Source: Palsa-1392 sp963819975 (GTDB lineage Bacteria; Verrucomicrobiota; Verrucomicrobiia; Chthoniobacterales; UBA10450). Taken from it: 64,000 nucleotides of DNA. The notes beneath the pieces are model-generated. The model ran no database searches, was not told the origin of the DNA, and saw only the letters and a list, made by a program, of their open reading frames with translations. A program made the translations under genes and the position numbers. The stretch covers positions 1 through 64,000 of the forward strand of contig CAWFYE010000011.1 of NCBI GenBank assembly GCA_963819975.1, given 5' to 3'. Shown piece after piece: positions 1 through 8,601 of the stretch; the first letter of the stretch is position 1, and every line of letters begins with the position of its first letter.

Positions 1-9
1 GCGAGCTCG

Positions 10-1040
10 TCACGGCACTTCCGAATAGCCTGCAACTTGGCCGGACTGATTAATACCCTTTGCATAACTGTTGCCTGAGCCGGTGAGGGTGCCAAGGTCT
101 TCCGGCGCGCTGGTGTAATGCTTCCAGCGGACGGCGTGAACGGTGCCGTCGGGGAGGCCGCCGTAGCCGGCGATCATCCCGGAGCCGTTGATGCTGAAAG
201 CCGCACTCACGCTCCCGCCAAGCGACTGTAGCGGCAGCATGCCGGTGGCGTCACTCCAGTAAAAGCCAGCCAATGTGGGCAGATTGTAGCCCACGACTTC
301 GTCGTTTTCGTTGATCCCACCACCGGCGGTGAAGGCGCTCCCGTTCAGGCTACCGAGGTAGCGCGTGCCTTCGTCGGCGCTCCAGAAGAGGGCGTTGTAG
401 GTGCCGGAAAAGTCTGAACCGGCGCCGGTAATGTGAGCGAGATTGTTCACCGCGACGCCGATCGTGTCCAACCCGCCTTCCATCGGTGGCACGTAGGTAA
501 TGGCCGAGGTCGTGAGGTCCCAGAGGAAACCGGTCTTGAATCCGTTGAAGAGATATTGACCGGTCACCTGGTTCGCGTCGTTAATCCCATAACTGCGGTT
601 CAGGCTCGGCAAGCTCGTCCCGAGAGGGAGATGGCGGAAAAGCCTTGGGGGGTGAAAAGCGGACGGGACGCTAAGCCATCCGCCTGGAACACGGTGACGG
701 CTACCGTTCCCCCAGCATTGATGCCGACTCCCCAACTGGAGAGGCCCCGGGGCATCGCGGCCCCGATGTCAACCATGCCGCGGCCAGGCGACCAAAGGAA
801 GGCGTGGAAGGTGACGTTGTCGGCGAGGTAGGAATAGCCGACGACCATGCCACGGTCGTTAATCCCGAGGCCATAGCTGCTATCGCCTCCGAGGGTGCCG
901 AGGTCGCGCATGTCACCGCTGGCGTTCCATACGACCGCGTGCGCGGGCGTCGTAGCCGAGCGATCCGTCTGGGCAGCAACGGTGGAGGCGAGCGCCACGG
1001 CGGCCGCGGAGCAAATGAAAGTAATGGGGTTTCTTTTCAT
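10..1040 (-). pseudogene. HAF-repeat secreted protein, frameshifted
   Basis: Two minus-strand frames make one gene. The 5' part starts at ATG 1038-1040 with a signal peptide (MKRNPITF... ending VAAQ) and runs to a stop near 600. The 3' part continues in another frame to the TGA at 10-12. Both carry HAF-type repeats (LGTLGG, GINDRGMVVGY, GINENDEVVGY, GINQSGQVAGY), which are typical of probable extracellular beta-propeller-like proteins of unknown role. The frame changes somewhere between about 615 and 655; a run of six G (647-652) is a plausible indel site. Whether the break is real, slippage-controlled or a sequencing indel cannot be told here. The first frame carries on briefly with non-HAF residues before its stop. 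Confidence 0.75.
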
Positions 1041-1233
1041 AATGGCGCGGAGCCGAGGCAAGGAGGTGTTTCCTTCACAGCAGCTTGCGGAGGCCTGTCG
1101 ATCAATTGCAAGCCGAATTTCTATAAAGGTTAGGCCGCGGCGAGGGCGCCGCCGGCTCGAGTGACTGGACAGAGCCGACCTGCCGGATCGTGATCTAGAG
1201 AGGCGATCCGCTGCGCTAGCGGACGCCACGCAA

Positions 1234-1265
1234 CCGCGGAGGAGAGTGATCTCCTTCGCGGTTTT
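1234..1265 (+). terminator. intrinsic-terminator-like hairpin, orphan
   Basis: A 12-bp stem (1234-1245 with 1250-1261, one G-U pair, GTGA loop) is followed by TTTT. It points along the plus strand, where no protein-coding gene lies upstream, because the neighbouring genes are all on the minus strand. It may end a small RNA. It resembles the hairpin at 3442-3478. Confidence 0.45.
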
Positions 1266-1272
1266 GCTTTCT

Positions 1273-1326
1273 GTAGCCGGAGGCGGTGAATTCGGCGGGA
1301 TTTTCGGCTGAGACAGCCGACGCTAC
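1273..1326. repeat. REP/BIME-like inverted pair, copy 1
   Basis: The element opens with GTAGCCGGAGGCGG and closes with a perfect CGGCTG-AGA-CAGCCG hairpin followed by GACGCTAC, so it has a GTAG...CTAC frame like the other copies in this window. It lies between the start of the HAF gene and the end of the small hydrophobic protein gene. Its left arm is more diverged than those of the copies at 46312 or 58012. Confidence 0.5.
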
Positions 1327-1340
1327 ATTGCCGGAGTGAC

Positions 1341-1511
1341 CTACAGCTTACCCATCACCAGCAGGATGATGAGAATGACAAGCAGCAGACCGCCGGGGCC
1401 GTAGTAGTAGCCGCCACCCGCGAATCCGCCGCCACCGAGCGCGAGGATCAAAAGGATGATGAGGATGATTCCGAGCGTGCTGATTGCGAGTGTGCGACGG
1501 GCTAGTTTCAT
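1341..1511 (-). CDS. small hydrophobic protein, DUF3309-like (56 aa)
   Basis: An ATG at 1509-1511 on the minus strand opens a 56-codon frame closed by TAG at 1341-1343. The product begins MKLARRTLAISTLG, has one hydrophobic Ile/Leu segment (about residues 13-26), a Gly/Tyr-rich turn with GGGGFAGGGYYYGPGG, and a second hydrophobic segment ending LLVMGKL. This two-hydrophobic-stretch, glycine-turn layout matches the short DUF3309-type membrane proteins, whose function is unknown. Third codon positions are strongly G/C, as expected for a real gene here. Confidence 0.7.
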   Translation of the reverse strand: MKLARRTLAISTLGIILIILLILALGGGGFAGGGYYYGPGGLLLVILIILLVMGKL

Positions 1512-1828
1512 GAGGCCTTGCTCTCAGTTTCTTCGGGCGATGTCAATCCTTTCCGTGCCAAATTCCTCGCCGGGGTTCCCGTCGCAGAAACCCGGACAGA
1601 AGGTGGCGATGTTTACACCTATACCCGGCAACCGACCCTCGCCTCCGATCCGATGGAGGTCCTGCAAACCGTTCAGACGACCGCGTCGCGGGTTCCCATA
1701 GAAACTGTCCGAAGAATCGGAGGAAGTTAAACCGCCCTTGTCGTTCGCCCTTCATGGCGAATGAGGTCCGCCATCTTCGCCACGCTTTGTTCTTGACAGG
1801 GATGAACGAAACGAAAGAAATCCTGCCC
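1512..1828. other. intergenic region, no gene seen
   Basis: Apart from short chance frames on both strands I find no convincing coding sequence. It is the divergent upstream region of the small hydrophobic protein (minus) and the secreted protein starting at 1829 (plus), so promoters for both should lie here. I could not pick out clear -35/-10 boxes. Confidence 0.5.
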
Positions 1829-2593
1829 ATGAATTCGAGAAAAACAGCCCGCAAATCCGGCAGGGTCGCCAACTCACGCTGGGCTGCCTATGCGATGGCG
1901 GGCGCGGCCACCTCGCTCGCCGGTTTGCCTTCCGCCGAAGCGGAGATTCATTACTCGGGCCACATCGGTCACCAATTCAAGGGCAACACCAATGCCAACT
2001 TTCCATTGCAGGATGGAGCCCGCCTGATCTTCTCGCATGCACTTAGAGGGTCCACCAGGGGATTCGCGCACCTCGCCCTCAGGGGATCAGGCACTCCGTC
2101 AGAAAGCGTAGGATACTTTGCCGGGAAGCCCAATAATCCTACCAGCGGTTTCGGCTTCTACGTCTTCCGGCTGGCCTCTCACCACCCCATAACGCGGGCG
2201 TCGATGGGGAGGAGTTGCTTCACCTACTCCACGTCGTCGTCCAGGGTCGAGTGCGTCGGAGCCACGATCCAAAGCGGTTTTGGCAGCTATGGCGAGTTTC
2301 AACAGCCGGGAAGAGGATTCATCGCCTTTTCCTTTGATACCGGTGCCGGGCTACAATTCGGCTGGGCGCGCATCAAGACCTCGGGAATACCGCTGGTTAA
2401 TTTCATTCTGGTAGACTACGCCTGGGGAGATCCGGGCGACTCTATCGTAACCGGTCAGACATCGAGCAGCGAAAAGCCGGAAGTGGTGACGAAGTCCGGC
2501 TCGCTTGGCTTACTAGCGACCGGTGCGCGGGGATTAAAAGCGTGGCGTCAGCAAAGGCAGCAGGTTGTTTCCCCAGTCACGGAGCAGGAATAA
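1829..2593 (+). CDS. secreted protein with PEP-CTERM-like C-terminal anchor
   Basis: The product starts MNSRKTARKSGRVANSRW and has an Ala-rich signal segment ending in SAEAE. An earlier in-frame ATG at 1802 is possible and is preceded by AGGG. The body is Gly/Ser/aromatic-rich with no enzyme motif. Near the C-terminus, SGSLGLLATGARGLKAWRQQRQ-like residues form the short hydrophobic plus basic tail seen in verrucomicrobial PEP-CTERM/sorting-type proteins, although the PEP triplet itself is not clear. I infer an exported, surface-anchored or exopolymer-associated protein of unknown function. Confidence 0.65.
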   Translation: MNSRKTARKSGRVANSRWAAYAMAGAATSLAGLPSAEAEIHYSGHIGHQFKGNTNANFPLQDGARLIFSHALRGSTRGFAHLALRGSGTPSESVGYFAGKPNNPTSGFGFYVFRLASHHPITRASMGRSCFTYSTSSSRVECVGATIQSGFGSYGEFQQPGRGFIAFSFDTGAGLQFGWARIKTSGIPLVNFILVDYAWGDPGDSIVTGQTSSSEKPEVVTKSGSLGLLATGARGLKAWRQQRQQVVSPVTEQE

Positions 2594-2769
2594 GTCGGGG
2601 GCCAGAAGCAGAATCGCAGAAGGAGGGTCGCTTCCTTACTATCGATACCGGGACCGCGAAGTCGGCTCGGTGCTGGCAGGAGCAATCTCGTGCTGCTCGG
2701 AACGAACGTCGCGCGTCCCCAGACAGCCGGCTCCGGTGTGATTCTTCAGCTTCGCGCCCCGCTTCGGAC

Positions 2770-3273
2770 TTAGCGCTTCCTGCCCCCGACACCGGGCACG
2801 GCCGCGACCTGTTTCATCCACTTCGCGATCTGGGCCTCGTCGAGGTCGTCCACGGTTTTCAACTCCACGCCTCGCGTCGCCTTGCCCATCGCCACCGGTG
2901 TCACCGGGGGGACCGGCTTGAGCGCCGCTCCGTTTACGAACATGAGTTTGACGTGGCCGGCGAAGCCGCCGCAACAGAAGCACCAGCCGTCGCCGACGCC
3001 ATAATACGACATGCCCCACTTCACGGAGCGCTCCAGACCGGGCAGCGTCCGGGCCGCCAGAGCATCGACCCTCTCGGCGATGCCGCGCTGCGGCTGCGGC
3101 AGGCTGGCGATGTAGGCGAAGACCGGCCTGTCGCCGACGGCTGCCTTCGCGGGACTGGCCTTGCCGTTCATGGCTGCCGGTAGCGTCGTGGCGACTTTGC
3201 CTCTTGCCGGGGTGCGCCCGGCTGATTTCCGGGCGGCGGGTTTGGAAGCCTTATCTGTTTTGCGAGCGGGCAT
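2770..3273 (-). CDS. DUF1801 (YdhG-like) domain protein
   Basis: This 167-aa protein has a Lys/Ala/Pro-rich basic N-terminal tail (residues 1-45) followed by a DUF1801 fold. Diagnostic segments are YIASLPQPQRGIAERVDAL, LERSVKWGMSYYG, GHVKLMFVNGA and LKTVDDLDEAQIAKWMKQ. The family is small, cytosolic and iron-chaperone-fold-like, but its role is not established. The basic tail could bind nucleic acid, which is inference. The start at 3273 fits the MPARKTDKASK tail. The flanks contain no operon partner. Confidence 0.8.
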   Translation of the reverse strand: MPARKTDKASKPAARKSAGRTPARGKVATTLPAAMNGKASPAKAAVGDRPVFAYIASLPQPQRGIAERVDALAARTLPGLERSVKWGMSYYGVGDGWCFCCGGFAGHVKLMFVNGAALKPVPPVTPVAMGKATRGVELKTVDDLDEAQIAKWMKQVAAVPGVGGRKR

Positions 3274-3441
3274 GGTAGTGTCTCTGTAAGCCGCGACTGT
3301 TTTCGCCGTGCTCCGTGGTCGACAGCACGAAGGGATTACTTGCAGCCGCTAGGAGCGTCAATCCTTAAAAGATCGCGGAGACTGACGTCATTCACTGGCT
3401 CCCAATTTCTCGCTGTAAAAGATTCCGTTTCCCAAGTGCAG

Positions 3442-3478
3442 CCGCGGTGAAGAGTCATTCTTCGCCGCGGTTTTTTTT
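3442..3478 (+). terminator. strong intrinsic terminator, orphan
   Basis: CCGCGGTGAAGA (3442-3453) pairs with TCTTCGCCGCGG (3459-3470) with one G-U pair, and eight T follow. This is a textbook Rho-independent terminator pointing along the plus strand. The genes on both sides (2770-3273 and 3546-4616) are on the minus strand, so nothing annotated is being terminated. The 165 bases upstream could encode a small RNA. Confidence 0.7.
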
Positions 3479-3545
3479 GTTCGCGCAAGGGCGCGGCGTT
3501 GGGGCGTCCGCTGTTTCAGCGGATTTAGAACATTGAAAAACAGCT

Positions 3546-4616
3546 TTATTTCACAAATGCCAAACCGAAGGGATTAAAGCCAACCGTTACCACACCGAAA
3601 AGTTCGGGAACGGGATTTTGATTTGAAACCGTATAAACGCTGACTTTATCGGAAGTGTCTCCTGAATGCGTAACATAAAGTTTTCGCCCGTTATTGTTCA
3701 AAGCGATATTGTGCGGCACGGCAAACGGCGTGTCGGTCGAGCCGACGATCGAATTGTCACTCGTATCGATGGCAAACAGCCCCTCCACTCCGCCTCCCGG
3801 CAGATTCGTCGTGTAAAAGACTCCTTCTTTATACGGTTGCAATCCGGCGCCGTGCGCTCCCGGAACTGATAACACAGTCTTTTCGTCGAGCGTCGTCCCG
3901 TCCAGGACGAACACTTCGTTCGTTAGCTGGCTCGGCACATAGAGACAATCGTTTCGACGTGAATACGAAACGTGCGAATCTTCGCCGACGGCCGCGCGTC
4001 CGACTTCGACGAAGCTTTGGGTGTCGAATTTAACGACATAATCGGGGGCGTCCTCCAGACCGATCATCGTTACAAACGCAAACGGTCGCATTGGATCCAG
4101 CACGACATCGTGCGGGATGCCGCCCATCGCCACCAAGTCGGCGGGCATCAGGACTGTGGCAATCACGGTAAGGTTTTTCGTATCTATAACAGTTGCGCTG
4201 TTATCAATATCGTTATTCACCCAGAGGAGACCTTCCCGGTCGTCACCCCACATATGGAAAACTCCCGCGCCCGTCGGCGCACTTCCCACAACCGAAAAAT
4301 CGTCCGCATCGAACGCCACCACACGATTATTCGCCCGGTCCCCGACAAAGACGAGGTTGTTCCTCGGAGAGGAAACCACATACATCGGTTCCGGCTCGTT
4401 CGTCGCCGGCGGGAGAGCGACGGTATCAAGCACCTGATCGCTTTTCACATCAATCACCGAAATCGTGCCGGCAGCCCGATTGGCCACAACTATCTTCCCC
4501 CGTGATGATTCTCCCCGTATTGCCAATGCCGGCGCAGAAAATGCCGCCATAAGTGCCAGAACTATACAAATTCCTGTGAACGTCTTAGAGAACTTCACAT
4601 AGATTGTTTTCTTCAT
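3546..4616 (-). CDS. YVTN/beta-propeller surface protein
   Basis: This 356-aa exported protein has a signal peptide ending about residue 32 (ALMAAFSAPALA). The rest is a string of YVTN-type propeller blades: GKIVVANRAAGTISVIDVKS, NLVFVGDRANNRVVAFD, LLWVNNDIDNSATVIDTKN, FAFVTMIG and KLYVTHSGDTSDKVSVY. Such proteins are usually periplasmic or surface-exposed; a ligand cannot be deduced. An unusually good ribosome site (AGGAGGGT) sits 7-8 bases before ATG 4614-4616. Codon use is visibly more A/T-rich than the neighbours, suggesting acquisition from another genome. Confidence 0.8.
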   Translation of the reverse strand: MKKTIYVKFSKTFTGICIVLALMAAFSAPALAIRGESSRGKIVVANRAAGTISVIDVKSDQVLDTVALPPATNEPEPMYVVSSPRNNLVFVGDRANNRVVAFDADDFSVVGSAPTGAGVFHMWGDDREGLLWVNNDIDNSATVIDTKNLTVIATVLMPADLVAMGGIPHDVVLDPMRPFAFVTMIGLEDAPDYVVKFDTQSFVEVGRAAVGEDSHVSYSRRNDCLYVPSQLTNEVFVLDGTTLDEKTVLSVPGAHGAGLQPYKEGVFYTTNLPGGGVEGLFAIDTSDNSIVGSTDTPFAVPHNIALNNNGRKLYVTHSGDTSDKVSVYTVSNQNPVPELFGVVTVGFNPFGLAFVK

Positions 4617-4913
4617 ATTTACCCTCCTGGTTCGTTTTTGCGATTAACGCCAGGGAACCCGACACGACCAGGAATACAGCCGATCCAGTTCCTCAATGAC
4701 TTGCTCTTCAAGGTGTGAAGCGCCACGCTTTGATTTATTCCCCGCGAATTTCAATCCGAGTGTCGGAACAGGTGGATTCCGATTTCGATTTCTCCAGAAG
4801 ACGCGGTCTCGGATCCCGGCGCGACAACACCGAGCCGGACGTTTTCAAAGTTCGTGAACGCGGGGCGCGTTCACCAGCACGCGAGGACGCGTGCGCTCCC
4901 CCGAAGTGTTCCC

Positions 4914-5804
4914 CTACGGCTGGCCGCTGCCTCCGGCCGCGCCGTAAACCTGGCCAGTGGTGTAGCTGGCGTCATTGGCCGCGAGCTGGACATAGATGGA
5001 GGCCAGCTCGGCCGGCTGTCCAGGACGGCCGAGCGGAGTTTCCCCTCCGAATTGTTTCAACTTCTTCTGGGTCGCGCCGCCGCTCACTTGCAGCGGCGTC
5101 CAGATCGGACCCGGAGCGACGCCGTTCACCCGGATGCCTTTTGGTCCTAACTGCTTGGCAAGCGACCTGACATAGTTCGTCGTCGCGGCTTTCGTCTGGG
5201 CATAGTCATATAACTCCGGTGAAGGGTCAGTAGCCTGCTCCGACGTCGTCCCGATGATCGTCGACCCGGGCGAGAGATGCGGCAGGGCTGCCTTGATGAT
5301 CCAAAACGGGGCGTAGATGTTCGTCTTCATCGTCGCGTCGAAATCCTCATTCGAGATTTCGAGAATAGATTCCTTGGTTTGCTGCCGGGCCGCATTGCAG
5401 ACAAGAATGTCCAGGCCGCCAAGCTCGCGCACGGCATCGGCGACGAGCTTTCTGCAGAAAGCCTCTCTCCGGAGGTCGCCGGGCAAGGCCACCGCTTTGC
5501 GGCCCGCCGCTTTGATGAGCTTGATGACTTCCCTGGCATCGGCTTCTTCGTTCGGGAAATAATTGATCGCGACATCGGCGCCCTCCCGCGCGTAGGCAAT
5601 CGCGGCCGCCCGCCCCATCCCGGAGTCACCGCCGGTGATGAGTGCTTTGCGCCCTTTCAGTCGGCCGGAGCCTTTGTAGCTCTTTTCGCCGTGATCGGGG
5701 CGCGGCTTCATCTTGCTCGCGAGGCCAGGCCACTCTTGTGACTGGCCTTTGAAGGGCGGCTTGGGATATTTGTTTGTCGGATTCTTTAGTTTCTTCGTCG
5801 GCAT
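4914..5804 (-). CDS. SDR-family oxidoreductase (YghA/YdaD-like)
   Basis: This 296-aa short-chain dehydrogenase has a 50-residue N-terminal extension (MPTKKLKNPTNKYPKPPF...). The NAD(P)-binding Rossmann motif TGGDSGMG is at about residues 57-64. The family motif NAA follows, then a catalytic Ser in TIIGTTSEQ and the YAQTK pair (Tyr/Lys). The APGPIWTPL segment and the extension match the general-stress SDR group related to E. coli YghA and B. subtilis YdaD. The substrate is unknown. It stands alone, and the start at 5804 retains the conserved extension. Confidence 0.85.
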   Translation of the reverse strand: MPTKKLKNPTNKYPKPPFKGQSQEWPGLASKMKPRPDHGEKSYKGSGRLKGRKALITGGDSGMGRAAAIAYAREGADVAINYFPNEEADAREVIKLIKAAGRKAVALPGDLRREAFCRKLVADAVRELGGLDILVCNAARQQTKESILEISNEDFDATMKTNIYAPFWIIKAALPHLSPGSTIIGTTSEQATDPSPELYDYAQTKAATTNYVRSLAKQLGPKGIRVNGVAPGPIWTPLQVSGGATQKKLKQFGGETPLGRPGQPAELASIYVQLAANDASYTTGQVYGAAGGSGQP

Positions 5805-6116
5805 AGAATTCTTTGCTCCGCACGTTTGGCAGGTGTCTTAACATTCATTCGCAGGCCCGACAGCCTTTGGACGTAGTGATGAACGCAACCAGGAATGCGG
5901 CCGCTTTCGCGAAACGCGGATAAGTCAATGTCGCGGGGAGAATTATGACGAGCAAAGACCAGTCACATGTCTGCGCTGTCTCAGCAGCGGGAGCACGCAG
6001 CCCAAAAGTGGCGCGAGTTTTGCCGTTCGGTCGCAACTTTGCCCGGCGATCGCGGTGTTCCACGAACCGCGGATGCGACGGCACACGTCCCTGCAGGGAC
6101 AGAGGAGGCGCTTGCG
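5805..6116. other. intergenic region, no gene seen
   Basis: This stretch lies between the SDR gene start and the end of the transporter gene, both on the minus strand. Open frames on either strand here are Arg/Pro-rich and look like chance. A short palindrome, GTCCCTGCAGGGAC, sits near 6086-6099 and could be a hairpin. I see no clear RNA gene. Confidence 0.5.
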
Positions 6117-7571
6117 TTACAACGGATAAGTCAGCGTCGCTCCAAGGATGGTAACGAGGACGAGGACGACGGGGACGAGGACGAGGAAGACGATGAAGGT
6201 GTAACCCATGACGTCACGAGCGCGGAGCTGGAAAAGGCCGAGGATCGGGAGCATCCAGAAAGGCTGCACGAGGTTGGCGAGCGCTTCGCCCAGGTCGTAG
6301 GAGGCTACGACCCAGCCGAGGTGGACCTTTAGCTCGTTCGCCGCGGCCATGACGTAGGGCGCTTCCACGACCCATTTGGAGCCGCCGGATGGAACAAAGA
6401 CCCCGAGCACCGCAGAGTAGGTCGCGACGATCGCGGGAAAGGTGCGCGGAGTGGATAGACTAACGAATGCATGTGCGATCTGCTGACTCAGATGAGTGGA
6501 GGTAATGATGCCGGCGATCCCGGCGTAGAACGGGAACTGGAGGATAACTCCCCAGATCGCAGGAGTGGCGCCCTGGACGGCGTGCATAAGACGCGCGGGT
6601 GTCTTGTGGAGGAGAAAGCCGAGGAGCAAAAAAGTAAGGTTAACGATGTTGAGATTGATCGCGCTGAGTGGCTCGCCGGCCTGCATGAAGTAGCGCACGA
6701 GATAGGTGCCGCCGAGAAGGACGATGAGCCAGTTCAGGATTGGGGAATGCTCGAGCCACTGGCCGGGACTCGGTTTCGCGACCGGCGCGGGCGGCTCGAT
6801 CTCCGATTTGCCTAACGAGATGCCGAGATCGTGCGCGGTCTTGCCCCGCCCGGCCGGGGGCGTGACCAGCCACATGACGGTCGTGACAACAAGGATCTCG
6901 ATGACAACGGAGGTGAGACTTTGCCAGAGGAAGATGGTGTGCCGAAATGAGATGATGCCGTCGGCGACGAGCCCGCCGTGAGCGACGATCTCGCGGATCT
7001 GTGGCTGGAGCGCACCGGGCGTGGCCATTTGCAGAGCTGCCGAACCGCTCAAGCCCTGAGCCCAGATGCTGCCGAGCCCAAGGAAGCTGGCAGCCGCGAG
7101 AGCGCGGTAATCGACGCCCTCGACCCGGCGCGCAATCTCGCGCGCGAGGACGGCGCTGAAGATGAGGCTGAAGCCCCAGTTGAACCACGAACTGGTCATG
7201 GCGAAAAAGGCGACAAGCGCAACGGCGTTGCGCGGGGTGGTCGGCCACGAGGCGATCCCGCGAATGACTCGGCCCACCGGCTGGGAAGTCGCGAGCACAT
7301 AGCCGGTGATGATGATGAGCGACATCTGGAGGGTGAACGGGATCAATTCCCAGAAGCCTTTCCCCCAGGCGTCGATGACCTGCGGCAGACTGGAAGGCGT
7401 GAAGGCGACGCCGGCCACGACGACGATGACGGTGGCGAGAAGCGCGAAGATAAAGGCGTCGGGCACCCAGCGCTCTGTCCAGGCGGTCATGGCGATCGCC
7501 ATCCGCGCGAGCAGGCTCGCTTCCGCCGGCGAGTGATCGCTTTCTCTGGAATGAGAGCCGGGCTGACTCAT
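6117..7571 (-). CDS. AtoE-type short-chain fatty acid transporter
   Basis: This 484-aa inner-membrane protein has about 12 hydrophobic segments and matches the SCFA transporter (AtoE, PF02667) family. Recognisable regions are WVPDAFIFALLATVIV, NAVALVAFFAMTSSWFNWG, FRHTIFLWQSL and VFVPSGGSKWVVEAPYV. The family moves short-chain fatty acids such as acetoacetate or butyrate across the inner membrane. No acyl-CoA transferase gene sits beside it, so the substrate is not confirmed by context. It carries one exact copy of the 9-mer (6810-6818), read as Ser-Leu-Gly. Confidence 0.88.
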   Translation of the reverse strand: MSQPGSHSRESDHSPAEASLLARMAIAMTAWTERWVPDAFIFALLATVIVVVAGVAFTPSSLPQVIDAWGKGFWELIPFTLQMSLIIITGYVLATSQPVGRVIRGIASWPTTPRNAVALVAFFAMTSSWFNWGFSLIFSAVLAREIARRVEGVDYRALAAASFLGLGSIWAQGLSGSAALQMATPGALQPQIREIVAHGGLVADGIISFRHTIFLWQSLTSVVIEILVVTTVMWLVTPPAGRGKTAHDLGISLGKSEIEPPAPVAKPSPGQWLEHSPILNWLIVLLGGTYLVRYFMQAGEPLSAINLNIVNLTFLLLGFLLHKTPARLMHAVQGATPAIWGVILQFPFYAGIAGIITSTHLSQQIAHAFVSLSTPRTFPAIVATYSAVLGVFVPSGGSKWVVEAPYVMAAANELKVHLGWVVASYDLGEALANLVQPFWMLPILGLFQLRARDVMGYTFIVFLVLVPVVLVLVTILGATLTYPL

Positions 7572-7697
7572 AACGCGGCTATCTTAGCACACTACCCAAA
7601 CCATTCGGGGCAAGGGACGTTACGACGCTTCGTTAGGCGAGATCGGCCTCATTTTTTGCTTTCAAAATTTGGTCGCATCTGCCTAGTCTGAAGTGCC

Positions 7698-7979
7698 ATG
7701 GCCCAGAACCCCTCGAGATATTTTATCGGAGATGTCTATGCCGCAGAGGTCGGGATAGGTTTCGTGGTCAGCGATGGCAGTGGCAGCACGGCCGATCCCG
7801 TGATCGACGAAAAGATCGCACGGGCGATCGTGGCTGAAGCCGGCGGAGAACCAAACGCCGTTCTGAGCCCGGCAAATGTCTTTGAGGTCGAGCGGGAAGA
7901 GTTTGAGCTTTTTAGAGATACGCCGATGTCGATCCCAGGCCTCCCGAAAGGCTTCACCATCTGGCAGGTGAAAAGATAA
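7698..7979 (+). CDS. hypothetical protein (93 aa)
   Basis: This 93-aa acidic, soluble protein begins MAQNPSRYFIGDVYAAEVGIGFVVSDG and ends FTIWQVKR. No motif or family was recognised. Third-position G/C bias and the convergent gene at 7986 support a real gene. It is preceded by a 126-base gap holding one exact 9-mer (7630-7638). Confidence 0.6.
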   Translation: MAQNPSRYFIGDVYAAEVGIGFVVSDGSGSTADPVIDEKIARAIVAEAGGEPNAVLSPANVFEVEREEFELFRDTPMSIPGLPKGFTIWQVKR

Positions 7980-7985
7980 CGCGGG

Positions 7986-8201
7986 CTAGTCCCGGACTCC
8001 TCGCTTCAATTCCCAGACTTTGATCGCGGCTCCGATGAGTTTTTTCGTCCGGGCCAAGGTGCCGGGGCTTGGACCCAACTCTTCCGCGTCAGGAGTGGTT
8101 TTCACCTTCGCGCGACCGTTTCGCCTCGGCAGGTGCCCGGGCGCGTCCGGGTTCGGACTATTGTCAGCGGTCGCGGCGTCGAGTGAAAACGAGTCTTCCA
8201 T
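7986..8201 (-). CDS. hypothetical small basic protein (71 aa)
   Basis: This 71-aa frame converges on the 7698 gene with only six bases between stops. The N-terminal half is low-complexity and the C-terminal RTKKLIGAAIKVWELKRGVRD looks like an amphipathic basic helix. No family was recognised. The tight convergent fit is the main support. Confidence 0.4.
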   Translation of the reverse strand: MEDSFSLDAATADNSPNPDAPGHLPRRNGRAKVKTTPDAEELGPSPGTLARTKKLIGAAIKVWELKRGVRD

Positions 8202-8323
8202 CGTTAAGCAGACGGAGGACCGGCGCTGACTATTCGATAAAATTCAGGCGCGCGGCGAAGCGGGCCGAAATCGATGACCGCACTTGTTGACAGGTTCCGG
8301 CTCCGCAGGCGAAGGATGGCGCT

Positions 8324-8596
8324 GTGGGCAACGTAATCGGTTTGTTTGCTTTCCAGATGAAGGTCAACGGCGAGCCGCGGCCGGCGGTCGCGGAGATAAT
8401 CGCGCCTGGCATTCCCTCGGAAAAAGTGGTGCACGTGGTACGCGGCGAATGGGCCAACGTGGTCGTGCCCGGTGTCTCGCAAAATCGAATCGAATGTCTC
8501 GGCTGGGAACGGGTCGAGGCGGCACCGGAAGGTTGGCGGCCGGCGAAAGCGATGGGCGCTAATCCGGTGATCGTCTGGCGGCCGGCACGGGGCTGA
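8324..8596 (+). CDS. hypothetical protein (90 aa, GTG start)
   Basis: The frame opens with GTG at 8324 and ends with TGA at 8594-8596, converging on the TMEM175-like gene. The product contains VIGLFAFQMKVNGEPRPAVAEI and WANVVVPGVSQNRIECLGWE. Third-position G/C enrichment is strong, which favours this frame over the longer Arg-rich antisense frame at 8204-8833. No family was recognised; an internal ATG at 8357 could be the true start. Confidence 0.45.
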   Translation: MGNVIGLFAFQMKVNGEPRPAVAEIIAPGIPSEKVVHVVRGEWANVVVPGVSQNRIECLGWERVEAAPEGWRPAKAMGANPVIVWRPARG

Positions 8597-8601
8597 TCTC
8601 G

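Noticed and set aside
5845..6084. 79-aa minus-strand frame between the SDR and transporter genes
   Set aside because: It has no motif, weak codon bias and no ribosome site; the region is reported as intergenic.
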